A stretch of 64,000 nucleotides of DNA from positions 1-64,000 of the forward strand of contig BBXU01002660.1 in the NCBI GenBank assembly GCA_001598975.1, in the 5' to 3' direction. A program made the translations under genes and the position numbers. This document shows, in pieces, positions 1 to 12,780 of the stretch; the first letter of the stretch is position 1; the number at the start of each line of letters is the position of its first letter. The notes under the pieces were generated by a model, which saw nothing but the letters and a program-made list of their open reading frames with translations, did not search any database and was not told where the DNA came from. The stretch is from Parachlorella kessleri (Eukaryota; Chlorophyta; Trebouxiophyceae; Chlorellales; Chlorellaceae).

Positions 1-2982
1 CCCACCACCACCCCAATCCGCCAGCATGTAATCTCCTGGACAGTATACGGCTGCTCTTGTCAAGTTTTTGTTGTGACCGCCTCCACTTACGGGGCTAAGG
101 GGTGGTTTGCCGATCCCCTTGATTCATTTCTCCCGCTGCAGTTGCATGCCATGCAACGAACGACCAGCATGGCACTGGAGGAACCTCGGGCTGAGCCCGT
201 CAACAAGGCCATGCTAGCACTGCAGCGTGCGGCGGAGGCAGCGGCGAGGCACTTAGCTGGCGATGAAGGAGGCTCGCCTAGGAGCCCCTCAAGCCCCAGG
301 CCTGCAGGCAGCCTGGCGGAACAGACAGCTGGGGCATGCAGCCTGTCGATTTCCCAGCAGCTACCGGCAAGCCAGGGACAGGCTGTGCGTTCGTAAGTAG
401 CAGTAGCCAGAGTACTGAGTTTGCATGGAAAGGGACAGATACAAGCATGCAGCTAGGAACTTGTCAGCAAGGCGATTGACCCTGTATTCCAGTTAGAAGC
501 GAACAGAGGTTTACATGCCACCAGAGGGTGGCTGACTTGTTTGTTGTGAGTAGTAGGTTGGAGCGCGTTAATGTGAGTCATTGCTATGAGCTGAAGCCGG
601 CCTGCTGTCGCCATGTGTCATGATTTGTTTGCGCATCACGGACGGTGAGTATTGGTTCAGACTTCATCGCTGTGTTTGATTTCTTAGAAATGGCTGCCAT
701 GAGATGAAGACTGTGAGAGCTGGCAGGTGTGAGCCGCCTGATTGCCTGACAAAGTTAAGGCCTCTGGCTATTGTCCATTGCAATGCATGAGAACTGTGAC
801 GGTTCTAACAAATCGACTTCCAGTAGATTTGAGGTCGGCGCGTGCGGACGCTCTGGCTCTCTGTTCCACTCCTGTTGTAGTGATGCGAGCATTTTTCCAA
901 TGGGCTCGTAGTTGTTCAAGGTGGTTTCAACTCACCACAGATGACTGTACTACTAGCTTGTTTGTATTCTTCTTGCCATCCTTTTGCCAGGCAGTGCCGG
1001 TGGTGCTGCCTGCGGTGGGTGATTCAGGAGGTAATGCTGATTGTATGCTGAGCATGCTGACCAATACATACCAGGTTCCCATGATGTTAAAAACAAAGGA
1101 CTTCATCAGAAGTGTTGCACAGAAGCGATTGTCACCTGAGCACGTATCTCCGCCATAGCTGCAAGGCCCGAAGCTTGGCCAGAAATGAGCGAGCGAGCGA
1201 CTCTGCAGAATGAGCGTGAAAGAGCAGCCCTGCTACAGGCCTTTTGTCAGCCCGACCAGGAACTGCAGAATGCGGTGGTAAGCTTGCCTCGTTTTTCTTC
1301 CTCTCAAAACACTGTGGAGCCCTGGCTTGTGCAGCTGCAAGGGCTGCCACAAGCAGCAAGAAAGCCCGAAATGCCCCAAGGCTCTGGTGTTGCAGGTTGC
1401 CCTGTTGGGAGCTTGCACAGGGAGTTCCTTCAACATCAATGTGCCTGTTACGGCATTGGGCCTATCAGCTGGCTCGCATGCAGAACAGGCTGTGCCAGTG
1501 ACAGTGCGTGGCAGGACTGCTGCTGAGCTGCTGGTTAGCCTGCCTGCTGGTCTGGCGCAACCAGGGGCGAAGAAGCTTGTGGCCCTGCATTACAAGCGGC
1601 TTCTGCAGTATGCGGACGCCGACGCTCTTCTCATACTGGCGCACAAGGTCTTGGTAAGCGGCCCTGCCACCGCAAGAAGCTTGGCTGATGCTCCTGATCT
1701 TCATGAAGCATCTGTCCCCTGTTCAACTGAGTGGTAGATTCAGGATGTAAGTACCCCACTGACAATAGAATGTCTCCGGGGTACTTGGTAAACTAACGGG
1801 GCAACAGGCGACAGCATAGTGGGGCTTGAACTGTGCAAGCCGAGCAGCCTCTCGACGAGCCAACCGTCCTGGCTACTGAGTGTCCTCCGTGCGCGTGCGC
1901 AGGTGAGGATGCTGCAGCGCACGCCTTCGCAGTACGTGCAGCCTGGCATGGCCCTGAATAAGGCTCTGCTTCGGGTGCAGCAGGCAGCTGATGCAGCTGC
2001 AGTTGCCATGGCGGCACCTGGCGGTGCTGGCTCCCAGCCCGCCATCAGCGCTGCTACTGCTGCTGCCAGTCCAGAACGCCTTACTGCCCTGGAGCTTGAC
2101 AGCCACCACCTGGCATTTCTTCCCACTCCTTCAGCAGCGCTCACTGGCTTTGCCAGTCCTGTTTTCATGTCCTCTAAGCAGCTTCCAGCGGCACCACTGA
2201 GTGAGGTGTTTGCTTCAGCAGTACAACCAGCATGCAGCAAGGGCAGCAAAACCAGTACTGCAGGCATGGAGCTGGCAGGGGCAGGGGCAGCCACGCTAGA
2301 GCAGCTGCCCAGCCGCCATAGCCTTGAGCCTGAGACTGCTGGTGCTGGTCTGATACCAGCCAGCCCATTCCATGCAGCTGCTGCTGGCTGGGCAGCAGGC
2401 GAGGGAGAAGCGGTCTGCACGACAGCACTCAGCCGGAATGGATGCAGCAGGGCCTTCTCTGGCTGGGACTTCTCTATTGCCGCCACAAGCCGAGCACTCA
2501 GCAGCAGCCTCCCGGTGCTGTCCCCATTTGCTGCTAGTATTAGTGGCAGTGGAGCTGTGGCCTCAGCATTGGACTGCCTGCGAGTGGATGGTGGTCACAA
2601 TGACAGGCAGGAGGCTGCAGGGCTGGAACGTATGGGCGGCAGCGGCAGCAGCAGCAGCAAGCACCCAAGATTTTCCAGTCTTGCTTGTCTCAGCAAAATG
2701 AGCGACGTTATGGAGAGCGCCATTTCCAGCAAGAGAAGCAGCCCTAACACCCCTGGCAATACCAAGGCTGCCAGGGACAAGAAAGCGGCAGCGGAGGCGC
2801 ACTTCAAGGCATGCTTGGAGCAGCTGTCCCAGGCGGTTGAGCACCTCGAGGCAGGTGTAGGAGAACTCCATTGCGCCAAGGGAGCTCAGAGCCTTGCATG
2901 TGCCACTGCCCTCTGCCACCTGAGCACAGCATTGAAGCTGCAAGAGGCTCTAGCAGTCCTTTGCGAGGGCCTGCAACTGTAA
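1..2982 (+). CDS. Unrecognised gene, 3' part (5' end outside window)
   Basis: I do not recognise this protein. Supported coding blocks are about 141–391 (ends at a gtaagt donor), 1187–1278, about 1404–1650 and a long last exon from about 1902 to the stop at 2980–2982. The last exon has an Ala/Ser-rich low-complexity middle and ends in two amphipathic helices rich in Ala, Leu, Glu and His, of the kind seen in MIT or helical-bundle domains. The block at 141–391 and the start of the last exon are alike: both read like QRT.S…NKA.L..Q.AA.AAA, which suggests an internal exon duplication. A C-terminal helical region of an autophagy-type ATG1/ULK kinase is one guess, but no kinase motif lies in the window. 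Exon joins are tentative. Confidence 0.45.
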
Positions 2983-3894
2983 GTTCAGCTCAGCAGGAGC
3001 CCTGGGCGGGATTATTGCAGAAAGTAGGCATATGATCATCGCTCATCGAATTTTCATGTATCCAACAGTTAGGAAACATGGAGAGGGCTCAGCACTTATG
3101 TGGACCCAAACCTGATGCGAAGAAATACCAGCATGCAGAGCACGACCCATATGTAATATACACATGATACATACCAAGCTCCTGCCCAGATGACCAAGGT
3201 ACTAGTCTACAAGTGGCCAGCCCACACTACGGCACCCCATATTGGTTGGCGTTGGTGCCATAGGCTCTTCCCCAACACAACATGACAGAAGGAGAACAAC
3301 CTGTCAAGCTTGAGAATCAGAGGCGGAAAGCCAAGGAAAGGGCGGCATGAAAGAATCCCGTAACAAGGAATGTACGAAGTTAGGACCATACACAGGTACA
3401 GAGAGCGCACACCGACAAAGAAGGTACCGGGCTGCCCCAGAAAACGCACCACAACACACCACACAAGCGTTCCTCAACAGCAGCGCACAAACCTATCTCC
3501 GCCAGTGCTTTAACCCGCACACGAACCAGCACCCAAAGATGATCCATTGTAACAAGTTGACAGCGCTGCACGTGTTCACTGGTCCTTGGCAGCAATAGGT
3601 TCAGTCAAGGCAGCATCAACGTCATGCATGCCCCGAACCTGCAGTGGCATGCAGAAAGAAAGTTAACAACAACATTTGATGCTCCCAAGTACTACAAAAT
3701 GACTTGCTGACACACCTCCAACATTCCCTGAGCAGGGCGTCATCCCACCCGCAATCCCAGCTGTCCGTGCACAGCCAGGCCTAGCTCGACAAACACAAAA
3801 CCAAGGCACGCTGCCAACAGTGGGCAGCATCACTGCCCTCATCATCAACTCCCTGCTGAACCTCCCTTAAGCCCAGAAGCAACGCAACGCCGCG
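2983..3894. other. Convergent intergenic region
   Basis: This stretch lies between two convergent genes and should hold both 3' untranslated regions. A TGTAA motif at 3152–3156 suits the plus-strand gene. No credible exon, RNA gene or repeat was seen. Confidence 0.5.
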
Positions 3895-5669
3895 TTAGTG
3901 GGCACAAAGATACGTGTTTTCCCTCCCCACCTGCTGCTTGGGTTTCCCGAAAAGGATCTTCACCGCGCCTTTCACAATCTTAGTGAACCAGAACACGTTC
4001 AGCGTAAAGAGCAGGACTGGCACCGCCACCACCAGCAGCATAGAGGATACTGGAAGCTGCCGGATCTCATCCTCATGTCTTAGGGCATGGTCAAAGAAAT
4101 AGAAAAACAGAGTGATGCGGCCCAGAAGCCAGGCTAGCAGCAGGGTCAGACCATTTGCCACATACGCCCTTGAGTCCCTCTGGCCCTGCACCATTTAGAG
4201 AAGGCCTTTTTTGATGGCAGCTGCTGGGCAGGAGGTTGCCAGGCTCTGTGGTGGTTGCAATGCAGTGATTAGTTACCCATGAACGACAGCGCACATGCTT
4301 GCCAAATGTACAATAGGCACCAATGTCACAAAAGGTCAGCAACAGATGACTGATAAACGCGTTACTCATACTATCTCCCTCCTTGAGCAGAGTAAGGGCA
4401 ACCCACTCACCGCTTTGTCCAGCAGCCACCGCATGTTTATAAACGGCGTGGTGCACTCTGTGGCCAGCAGCGCCAAGGTGTAGTTGTGTGCATGGTGGCG
4501 GAAGGCTGCTGCTGCTACAGACGCAAGGGCAGCTATGTGATGAGCCGCCATCTCCGGCTGCCACTGCAGCCATCAGACAAGCAGCGTGGGTGCTGATGCA
4601 GCAGGCAGTGAGGCACAGACATCTTGCAAAACTTGCATTGCGCTCCTCATGCAGGCGGCTAATCTAGTTGTCGTCAACTTATTTACACCAGAAGAAATGC
4701 CAGGGGCACGGCTGCAAAGCCCAGCAGCCATGAGGGGCCGCCCCCGCCCAGCTCTGCCCCGCTTCCTCTACAGCTCTCACTCATGTCACGTTCCAAGCCA
4801 AGGGTTCCCCCTTGAGAGTGCCTATAGCGCCTGGGAGACTTGCTTCCACTGCTCACCATGCCAGGGTTCTGGTACATGCAAGCCAAGTCTGTCAAAAAAT
4901 ACCCCACAGAAAATCCCAGTGCCAGGTCGGACAAGGTGCTTGTACGGTAAATAACAGGGTCTTCGCGATCCTGCAGGCACCAAGCTTGCTGATGCTGTGA
5001 GTGACAGCACATTGAGCTGCTTACTCAAAGACTAACCATGAGGTTGAAGATATGCCACAACCCTTTCAGTTTCAATGATACCCGGCCAGTTGGGGGCGCA
5101 GGGCTTCATGCCGACGAGCAACGCAGAGCATTGGTTAAAATTATCTACCAACAAGCCCCCCAGCCCACCTTGCTATCAGAAAAGAGGGTCGAAAACAGGA
5201 ACAGCTGCACCGCTGTGGCAGTCACCACCAAGGCATGAACCGTGGACGGAAGCCTGCAGGTGCAAGAGTTATTGTAGGGGTCCAAAAGCTGATTTTTCTG
5301 TGTGCTGGGGTGTGGGCATCGAACCGCTTGCAGGCATCTCGGTGCTTCAGCTATCCGCTCGGCCTGATATGCTCTAGTTCATCTGGGTGAGAGCTGCAAC
5401 CACAGCAAGCGCGAGAGCAGGGTCGGCCTGATACGAGCCTGATAAGTCCGCAAAAGCTAAACTTGCCTACCTGCAGTCCCAGTCCATCCTGTCCCTTGCA
5501 CTGAGCTTGGTGTAGGAAGCAGTTGCCAAGGGAGAGAAAAACTGAGAGAGCTTCACGCACATGGCGTAGGTGGCGCCCCCGGCCAAAGCTGCACAGTCAG
5601 CATAACCTTGTTTGAGTGCCACTGCCGTTCAGGGACGTCAACGCTCGGCAAAGCTACCGTACCGCTCAT
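3895..5669 (-). CDS. TLC (TRAM/LAG1/CLN8) domain membrane protein
   Basis: Exons read on the minus strand give a TLC domain. In order: SPLATASYTKLSARDRMDWDCR (near 5470–5545), then LPSTVHALVVTATAVQLFLFST (near 5185–5250), then DPVIYRTSTLSDLALGFSVG (near 4862–4975), then WQPEMAAHHIAALASV with its conserved His pair and STPF/CTTPFINMRW-like segment (near 4410–4570), and a last exon 3895–4194 with two membrane helices and a Lys-rich tail. The W-D-R…StvHA and HH…E..tPf..lRW signatures are those of the TMEM56/TLCD4 group, multi-pass ER or plasma-membrane proteins linked to lipid or sphingolipid handling. No ceramide-synthase activity can be claimed. The first exon is unresolved: a small ATG exon at 5667–5669 joined over a 41-nt intron is possible but doubtful. 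It diverges from the oxygenase gene and probably shares its promoter region. Confidence 0.75.
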
Positions 5670-6042
5670 GGCGACGCCTTGATCAAGGGAGCCCACTTCA
5701 GGCAGCAGATGCGCCATGCTGAAGCTTAGATCCCGCTTTGCGGGGTTCAAGGTGTTCCGCAAGGGAGAATGAAGGTGCCGCGTGCCCACGTAATGACAGG
5801 GTGACGAAAGCCTCAGCACCAACTCTACTGTCCCTGGGTGATCAGGGATTGAAGTGCACAAGGATGGCAGACTCAGTCGAGGAGCACTGCAGCCCCTGCC
5901 AACAGATAGTTCCGCGCGCCACCGTGGCACCGTGGCGGGTGTTGACTTCTGGGCTCGCATTCGAGCTCGGAGTGCCTGATGAAATCCTAATTCCGTAAGG
6001 CAGTGGCTCAGTGGCACTCTGGGCTAACAGCACTTAGCCACC
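5670..6042. promoter_or_regulatory. Divergent promoter region, TLC gene and JmjC gene
   Basis: The 0.37 kb between the two divergent genes must hold both promoters, and possibly the missing first exon of the TLC gene. No TATA box or other known element is clear. Confidence 0.35.
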
Positions 6043-9000
6043 ATGGAGGACTGGAGCAGAGTTGATGAAAACCCGCTTGAGTTCCTTGTATCTCCATATG
6101 TAAGTCACAAGCAGTCGGGTGTGCAGCAGAAAATCCTACAGAGGAACACCTAGAACGGCTGCATGCGCAGCCAAGCACTTGAACCTACCAGCAGTGGCTG
6201 CAGCAGGAATTAACATGGCCTCGCACCTGACCGTTGGGTTGGACTTCACCTCGTGTCTACCTTCTGCAACTAGCAGGGGTTTGAGAGCTTCATGGGCGAG
6301 GTGTGGGAGAAGAAGCCCCAGGTGTTCAAAGCCACGCCGGAGCGTAAGGCGGTGTTTCAAAACCTGGTCACCTTCAAAGCCCTGCAAAAACTAGCCACAG
6401 CCAGGGAGGAGGAAGGTAAGGCAGGAGGGCAATGTGCAGCCAAGCCAGCCAGGCGTGTGTGTGAAGTTCAGTCGAGTGCATAGGTATCGTAGGAACAGGC
6501 AGCATGCAGGGCATATTTTTGGAAGCACAAGAAGTTAGGCAGCTCATTGCAACTCGGTTGGCTGCAGGCGAGCCCCTCCTCTTTGGCACAGACATCAATG
6601 CTGTACGCTATGCAAATGGCGTCCGGGAGACGCCCAATGGTGACGAGGTGAGCAGGGAGCTTGTCTTTTGATCCAAGTTGACTTGCCTCCACCGATGGCA
6701 ACTCAACCGATGAGCATGGCTTCTAGGCGAAGGATTTACTCTGCAGCTGTTTGTGGGTGATAAAATGGCAAGGCTGCTGATGCCAATGGGGTTGACATGG
6801 GAGTCGCGGACCTTGGGCCCGCATACGGTTCATGGAAGGCTCCAAGGGCCCTGCATTTTTGTGTGCATTGCCGCCCTAAAGTGTGACCAAGGGGCTTTGT
6901 GAGTCCAGGAGCAGTATGGGCTGTAGTCGTTGGCAGGAGGAGTTGGAGCCTTGCTGCTATTGGGCGTGTGCAGGTGGCAGATGCAGGCAGCTTGAAGGAT
7001 TTGTTCGTGCGTGAGGGTTGCACAATGCAGGTGCGCTCGTCTTTTTGCTTTATACGTGGACTGGCACAGTTTGCACACTGGATGCCTTCTCGCTTGTCTC
7101 AGCCCATACCTGTCTGCCTAGCACCCTGTGTGGAGAGCACATGCTGGTGTTTGCTTGATTGCATCATCCCTCCCTTTGGCCGGACCTGTGGCCTTGAAAG
7201 CAACTGCCCTCTTCGTGGTCAGCTAGGAGGCTGTGCCCTCGTCTCTCAGCGTAGGAGGGCGCAGAATGAGGAGGAGAGGTGCATGTTTCAAGTTATTGTT
7301 ACGAAAGGTGAGCGTCAGGTGGGTCTCGTTGCGGCATGCCAACAGCCCAGCAGCCATTGAGTTGCTCTGGGTTGCAGGTCCACCAGCCACAGCGGTTTGT
7401 GGACCCATTATGGAGGCTTTTGGCGGCCCTGGAGCGGCAGCTGGGCTGCCTTGTGGGGTGCAACGCGTACCTGACACCAAAGCAAACCCAGGGTGAGTAC
7501 AGGGCATGGCAAGCTACGGTGCGGGGAGCAAATGTGTGCTAGGGAGTGATATGCATGGGGAGGCAGCTGGTAGCCACCGCAACGACCCGCAGGCTCAGGC
7601 CAAGCGTCTGTGACTACCTCAACATAGCGCGGTTCGGAAGCCTCCAGTGAGGCCGTTACCTGACAACTCTGGCCGATGTGGACTAGCATGCAGCCGACCT
7701 CGCTCCTCTCAAAGCTGCTGTTCCTTGGTTGCGGCACCATAACCTGCTCGAGCACGGTGCTCACTGTGAGGGCTCCAGTCAACATCCCCGTTCATCTGGG
7801 CCATACTCTTCACTGGCGGTGCAGGCTTGGCCCCACATCATGATGACGTGGAGATTTTTGTGGTCCAGACGGAGGGTGCCAAGCGCTGGTCGGTTTACCC
7901 CCCTGCCAGCGGCTCAGCAGAGACCTGCGAGCTGGCCAACTGCTGCTCTGGGGACCTGGATGAGCAGGAGCTGGACCAGCCGTTGATGGAGTTCATCCTG
8001 GAGGTGGGTGATGTTTTAAGAATAGTGAGTCTTGGTGGCGTCTAGAGGGGTTTGGATGGTACCCTGCAGGTTTTGATGGTAGGTCCTCATGCTTCTGGGA
8101 GGTGTTGGTAAGTAGGAACTACACCAAGCCACTGGTGGAGTTCCAAGTGGAGTGGATGGTGTTGGTGAACTCGGTGATACCCAGGTGGACAAATGGAACA
8201 GAGAGTTGTTTTTTTTGTTTTTTTTTCTGAGTGTTGGTTCATGGCTGCACATTCGCTCCCTGGGCATATCTGGGACCTGGTGAGCAAGACCTGGAGCACC
8301 CACCGCCTGATGAAGCTCGTTGTGGGCCGAGTGATAGTTAAGAAGCCTGATGTGATGAGGTTTCATACGAAGTGCTGGCGGCTCGGAAGCTGTGACAGGA
8401 AGGGATATTGCATGTTTGAGTGGGATTATGCTTGTGGGTGATGAAGAAACTCTGCAATAACATGTAGCAGGCGCAGGCCGCAATTACGGTGCTGCCATGC
8501 TGCCCCGTAGGTGGGTGATGTGCTGTACATGCCTCGCGGTACCATTCATCAGGCCAAGGCCCTGAACGGGCACTCCTCCCATCTCACAATTTCCACCTAT
8601 CAGCGGTGGGCCTGGGCAGACCTCATGCAGGTGAGGCTTGGAGGAGTCGTGTATTGATTGGTGGAAATTTCAGCCGGTTTACTTCATTGGCACCAAGCCA
8701 TTAGCATCAGCCGCCTGCTTGTCTTGGTGGAGTTTCCTGCATAGGGTCGGGTTGAAGCATTGCTTTGCTGTGTTGCATTCGGGTAAACACGCTAGCGGTG
8801 CAACCAGTGCTGTGGCGCCAGGGTGTATACCGCATTTGTGGCGACATACGTACCAGGCATGCTATGCAGAAAGAGGGACCACATATGATTGCTGCCTTCT
8901 CGTCCTTCCCTGCAGCTTGCCTGTCTTGTTTTCACACCCCTGGCCGATCCAAGACTTCGCGCGTTAGCCATGGAAGGCTTCCTGTTGCCGCATGTCCTCT

Positions 9001-11752
9001 GCAGTACACTATTTCCGTGGCCCTGGCCAACTCTCAGCTACAGCCGGAGCTGCCCCGGCAGCTGCGAGAAGGCCTGCCGCTGCGGTGGCTGGATGCCGCC
9101 ACCCTTTCCGCTGCAGATGTGGGCCTTGCGCTGCCGACAGCCGGCCAGCCAGCAGCAGCCGCCGCTAGGAAAAAAAATGGGATCAATGGTAATGGCCAGC
9201 AAAAGGTCACTGAGTTGGCAAGGGGCGAGCTGTTGGGGCAGCTTGCGACAGCGTTCCGTAGCATGGCGGACTGGCTGGATGGCGGTGCTGGGGGCGCTGC
9301 CCCCCTGCCCCAGGCGTCAGAGGTGGCAACTGGGGTTACCGGGGCGGGCGAGCGGGCGCTGCTGGCAGCGGCGGATGCCATGGCTGGCGACTACATGGAG
9401 CACAGGTGCGTGTTGATGTTCCGTCTTGCGTGTTTCTCTTTCCAGTTACATGTTGCTTTCGAAGGATGCTGACCTTAGACGCCTTGATTGTCCGGGTCAG
9501 GTTGGAACACTCGTTGTGTTTGTCATTGTTTTGCCTAGTGTTGACTGTTTTTGCAGGCTGTTAGGTGCTCCCGCCGTGGGACGCCTTTTTCTACTACTTG
9601 GTGTTGGTTGTATGGTGATGGCCATGGATGGCAGGGAATGCTTGCCCCACCCTGCGGTGCTGCAGGCTCCCTCCCTACCCAGACCAGGTGCCTGACTTGG
9701 GCCCTGAGCCGACCTTGGAATCGCGAGTAGCCTGGAGGGGCCCCGGCCTCTTCCGCCTTGTTCCCCTGCCAGGTAGGAATTAGGGATGGGCACCAGGCTG
9801 CATGCGGGGAGCGAGTCCGACCAGCCTGGTACTCTTACCTTCATGGCTGTCAAGTCCTTGGTGGGCTGTCCTGGCTTGACTGTCAGGAAGTGCCTTGCTT
9901 TGGCTGTGACCTCATGCTTGGCTGCTGGGCGAGACAAGTCAGTGATGATGGGTTTTCGAGCAAGCACCTGTCTAATCCCAAGGTGCTGAGCCGGTTCTGC
10001 AGCAGCAGCAGCATAAACGAGAGCCGAAGCTGTGAGCTGGCTGGCCTGACCTGTGCAGAACAGGACAACCCTCCTGACGACAGTGATTCTGAGGGAGACG
10101 AGGAGGAGGAGTCCGAGGAGGAGGATGAAGCCGGCGAGGGGCCTCAGTGGGTGCGGCTGGTAAGTGATGTCTACTTCCCTGCTTTGCTGGTTGCTGCTCC
10201 CCTGGGACGGGGTGGTTGGACTGAGGCCTGCCCTATGCCCCAAGACGCTTTGGGAGTATGAGCTGGAGCACGAGTGCATATTGAGGTCTGGTTACACAAC
10301 TGGCCTGTCTGTGGTAGCGCATGCTGCCGTTGTTCCAAACTGGCGCGATTATTACTCAGCTTCAATCCATCGCTAGACATAGCATTGTGTTGCCTGCCAT
10401 TTGCAGGTTAGCTGCCTGATGAACAGTCGTGAGGACCACATGATGAGCAGCGGCCATGAGGACGCCAGTGATGAGGACAATGGATGCTGCACGGACCCGG
10501 GCTGCCAAGAGGAGCACTGCCATGATCATAGGCATGCTTGTGAGAGTGACCATGAGCGTGGGCATGGCGGCAGCCAAGATGAGCAAGGTGAAGCCCAGGG
10601 CTCCGACGAGGAAGATGCGGCAATGGAGGCGGAGCAGCAGCAGGCCGTGACTGGCAAAGACGAGGCAGAGGGCCCCACAGTTGGCAAAGGCGGCAGCAAG
10701 CGGCCGGGGTCGGCAGGGCAGAAGCGGAAGCAGCGGGGAGTGCAGGAGGAGGCGCAGCACGATGACCCTGGTGCGGGCGCCAATGGTGCTGAGGAGCTAG
10801 GCAGCCTCTCAGGTGGGCTCATGGATTTGGCGGCTGGTGAGCCCATGCATGACATGTTGCTGCTTTAGATCCTGAAGTGGAGTGCTCATCGCCCCTTTGT
10901 TCGCCTGTGTGTTACCAGTCCAATGCGTCAGTATAGCAGTGATAAAGGGTATCGGAGGGAAGCTGGCCAAGAGCCGCGCTCTAGCAACTCCCATGGTGAG
11001 TTGCGCTGTGTCAATGGCCTGTCCTGCGCAATGTCTAAGAGTGTCGATGTAGGGAATGTCAGTCTCAGCGTTGGCGTGTAGCAAGTTGTTACAACCATGT
11101 TCGCTGCTGGCAGGGTGCTGATGTGCCCCACACAAGGTAGGGGATCTTGCAATGCAGGGTCTGAGGTGGAGGACGTGGATCTGGAGACGCTGGTGGAGAG
11201 TGATGAAGAGGCCGAGGAAGAGGTGGAGGAGCTGCAGGAGACTGTGTTCCCGGTGAAGTTTGTGCCGGCGCTGCTGCAGGTGAGGGCGCCACTTGTTGTG
11301 GGCGGTGGTGCCCAGCCCAAGGGTTGATATTCTGTAGCTACATTGCTGTGCATTAGCTGTGAGCGATAAGTCGAGGGAGCCGTGCTTGAGGCATACAGAA
11401 GCAGCACTGGCACAAGCGCGGTTTGCGCCCCTATCGTCCAGACATGTGCTGCACCTTTGGAGCCCTGCCTACCACTTGTGGCCAAAGCTGCAGCCACAGC
11501 CCTACCGCTGCTTGCTCTTCTGACTCTGCATGTCTTTGGCTGCGTCGCCCTGCCCTGCAGCTCATGGGGAGCAGCGCAGCCAGTGGCGGGGTGCGGGTGC
11601 GGGACCTGCAGCTGCCAGGAGGAGAGCCGGAGCTGTGCCGCGGAGTGTGTGCTGAGCTGTGGTCCATCGGCGCGCTGGCCACTCTGCCAGCCTCCCCCGT
11701 CAAGCCGACTGAGAAGAAGGGCAGCAGGAAGGGCAGGGAGGCCAAGGTTTAG
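6043..11752 (+). CDS. JmjC ribosomal oxygenase, NO66/MINA53 family
   Basis: A 13-exon model keeps phase throughout and gives 691 residues: 6043–6099, 6277–6415, 6568–6647, 6974–7030, 7378–7492, 7825–8003, 8511–8630, 9005–9405, 9666–9772, 10059–10159, 10407–10812, 11158–11279 and 11561–11752. The start MEDWSRVDENPLEFL leads into FMGEVWEKKP, the usual family N-terminus. The JmjC core has the Fe(II) ligands in APHHDDVEIF (HxD) and MPRGTIHQA (distal His). It is followed by STYQRWAWADL and the helical dimerisation region, then a C-terminal winged-helix-like part (FPVKFVPALLQ). Known relatives are 2-oxoglutarate-dependent histidyl hydroxylases of ribosomal proteins uL2 or uL15; histone demethylation is disputed. 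Unusual are long acidic and His/Cys-rich inserts encoded at 10059–10812, ending in a Lys/Arg stretch that may serve as a nucleolar signal. NO66 against MINA53 cannot be decided by eye. Confidence 0.9.
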
Positions 11753-12780
11753 CTGGTTTGCCTTGTGGGGTATGTTCCTATGTTACTGGCTTGAGGCGAG
11801 CCTTTTTTTCCTTGCCATAACTGCCACTCTTTTCTAGGTAGTACAGGGTATGTGTGTGAGAAATAGTGCAGCAGCAGCGGCAACTTAGGGACGGTGGCGC
11901 AGCCCCTGTGCAGCGAGGGTCGGCAGGTGATCAATGGCAGCAGACAGATGAATCCCAGTGACAAGGGCATACCTGAACAAGATGCCCAGCAGTACGCCAA
12001 GTTTGGTGACCCTTGTGCTGCAACTTGCCTTGAAGGTACAGACTGCCTCGAGGCCTCCAGGAGCGCTCCAGAAGAGTTGTCATGCAGCTGTACCTTACTG
12101 TAGAGACTGTTAATTATGCCTCATGCAAGTGCAGCCTTGCCAAAATTTCTGGGACACCTTCTCCGAATGGCAAAAGGGTTACTTGTCATCACCTACAACC
12201 TAAGTGATGACCTGTACCGACCAGTGCTGCTTTGCCTGGCATGATGCCGCTTCCCTCAACACGGTCTAGCAGCCTGTACGGGAGGCTGTCCTGCCTCCCC
12301 CTTTCCATGTGCTGGAACATGACCCGACATCGGGGGTCACACGAAGTGTGTACCAAACATAGAGAGGTTACCATTTCTGGCCCAGATGCTCCCCAGGCCC
12401 TCGAGGGATGCAATGGCTGGACGGACTCCAACGTCGCAGCTTGAAAGTAAGCAAGCAGACGACAACCACAGCCCTTCTGAAGTGCCCAGGGCTCATGACA
12501 TGAGCGTCTGGCTGAGGACACCTGCCAGTATGGTGCGTGGTTTTGAGCTCAGGGGCAAACCCACCTAGGCACCTACAACTCCTGCTTGTCACCTCGGAGG
12601 TGCAACTTGCTACATCTTGGACATCCTTCCATGTCTAGCTAGCCATGGATAGAACAAACTTCACCTGCCAGGGTCCCCTGGTCGTTACACGGCTCTGCAC
12701 ACCTAACCCTCTCTCCGACGCCAGCAAGTGCCCGCTTCTACTTCTTGCAGAAACTGCCCAGTACACCTCCCAGCGGCCTC
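11753..12780. other. Intergenic region before the AP2 gene
   Basis: This holds the 3' untranslated region of the oxygenase gene and the promoter and 5' leader, perhaps with upstream exons, of the AP2 gene. Short open frames here show no family signature. Confidence 0.4.

Noticed and set aside
1740..2486. 248-codon minus-strand open frame
   Set aside because: It is opposite the last exon of the first gene and shows only Ala/Ser/Pro bias with no domain pattern.
12189..12592. Small open frames on both strands before the AP2 gene
   Set aside because: They overlap each other, lack family features, and show no clear splice link to the AP2 exons.
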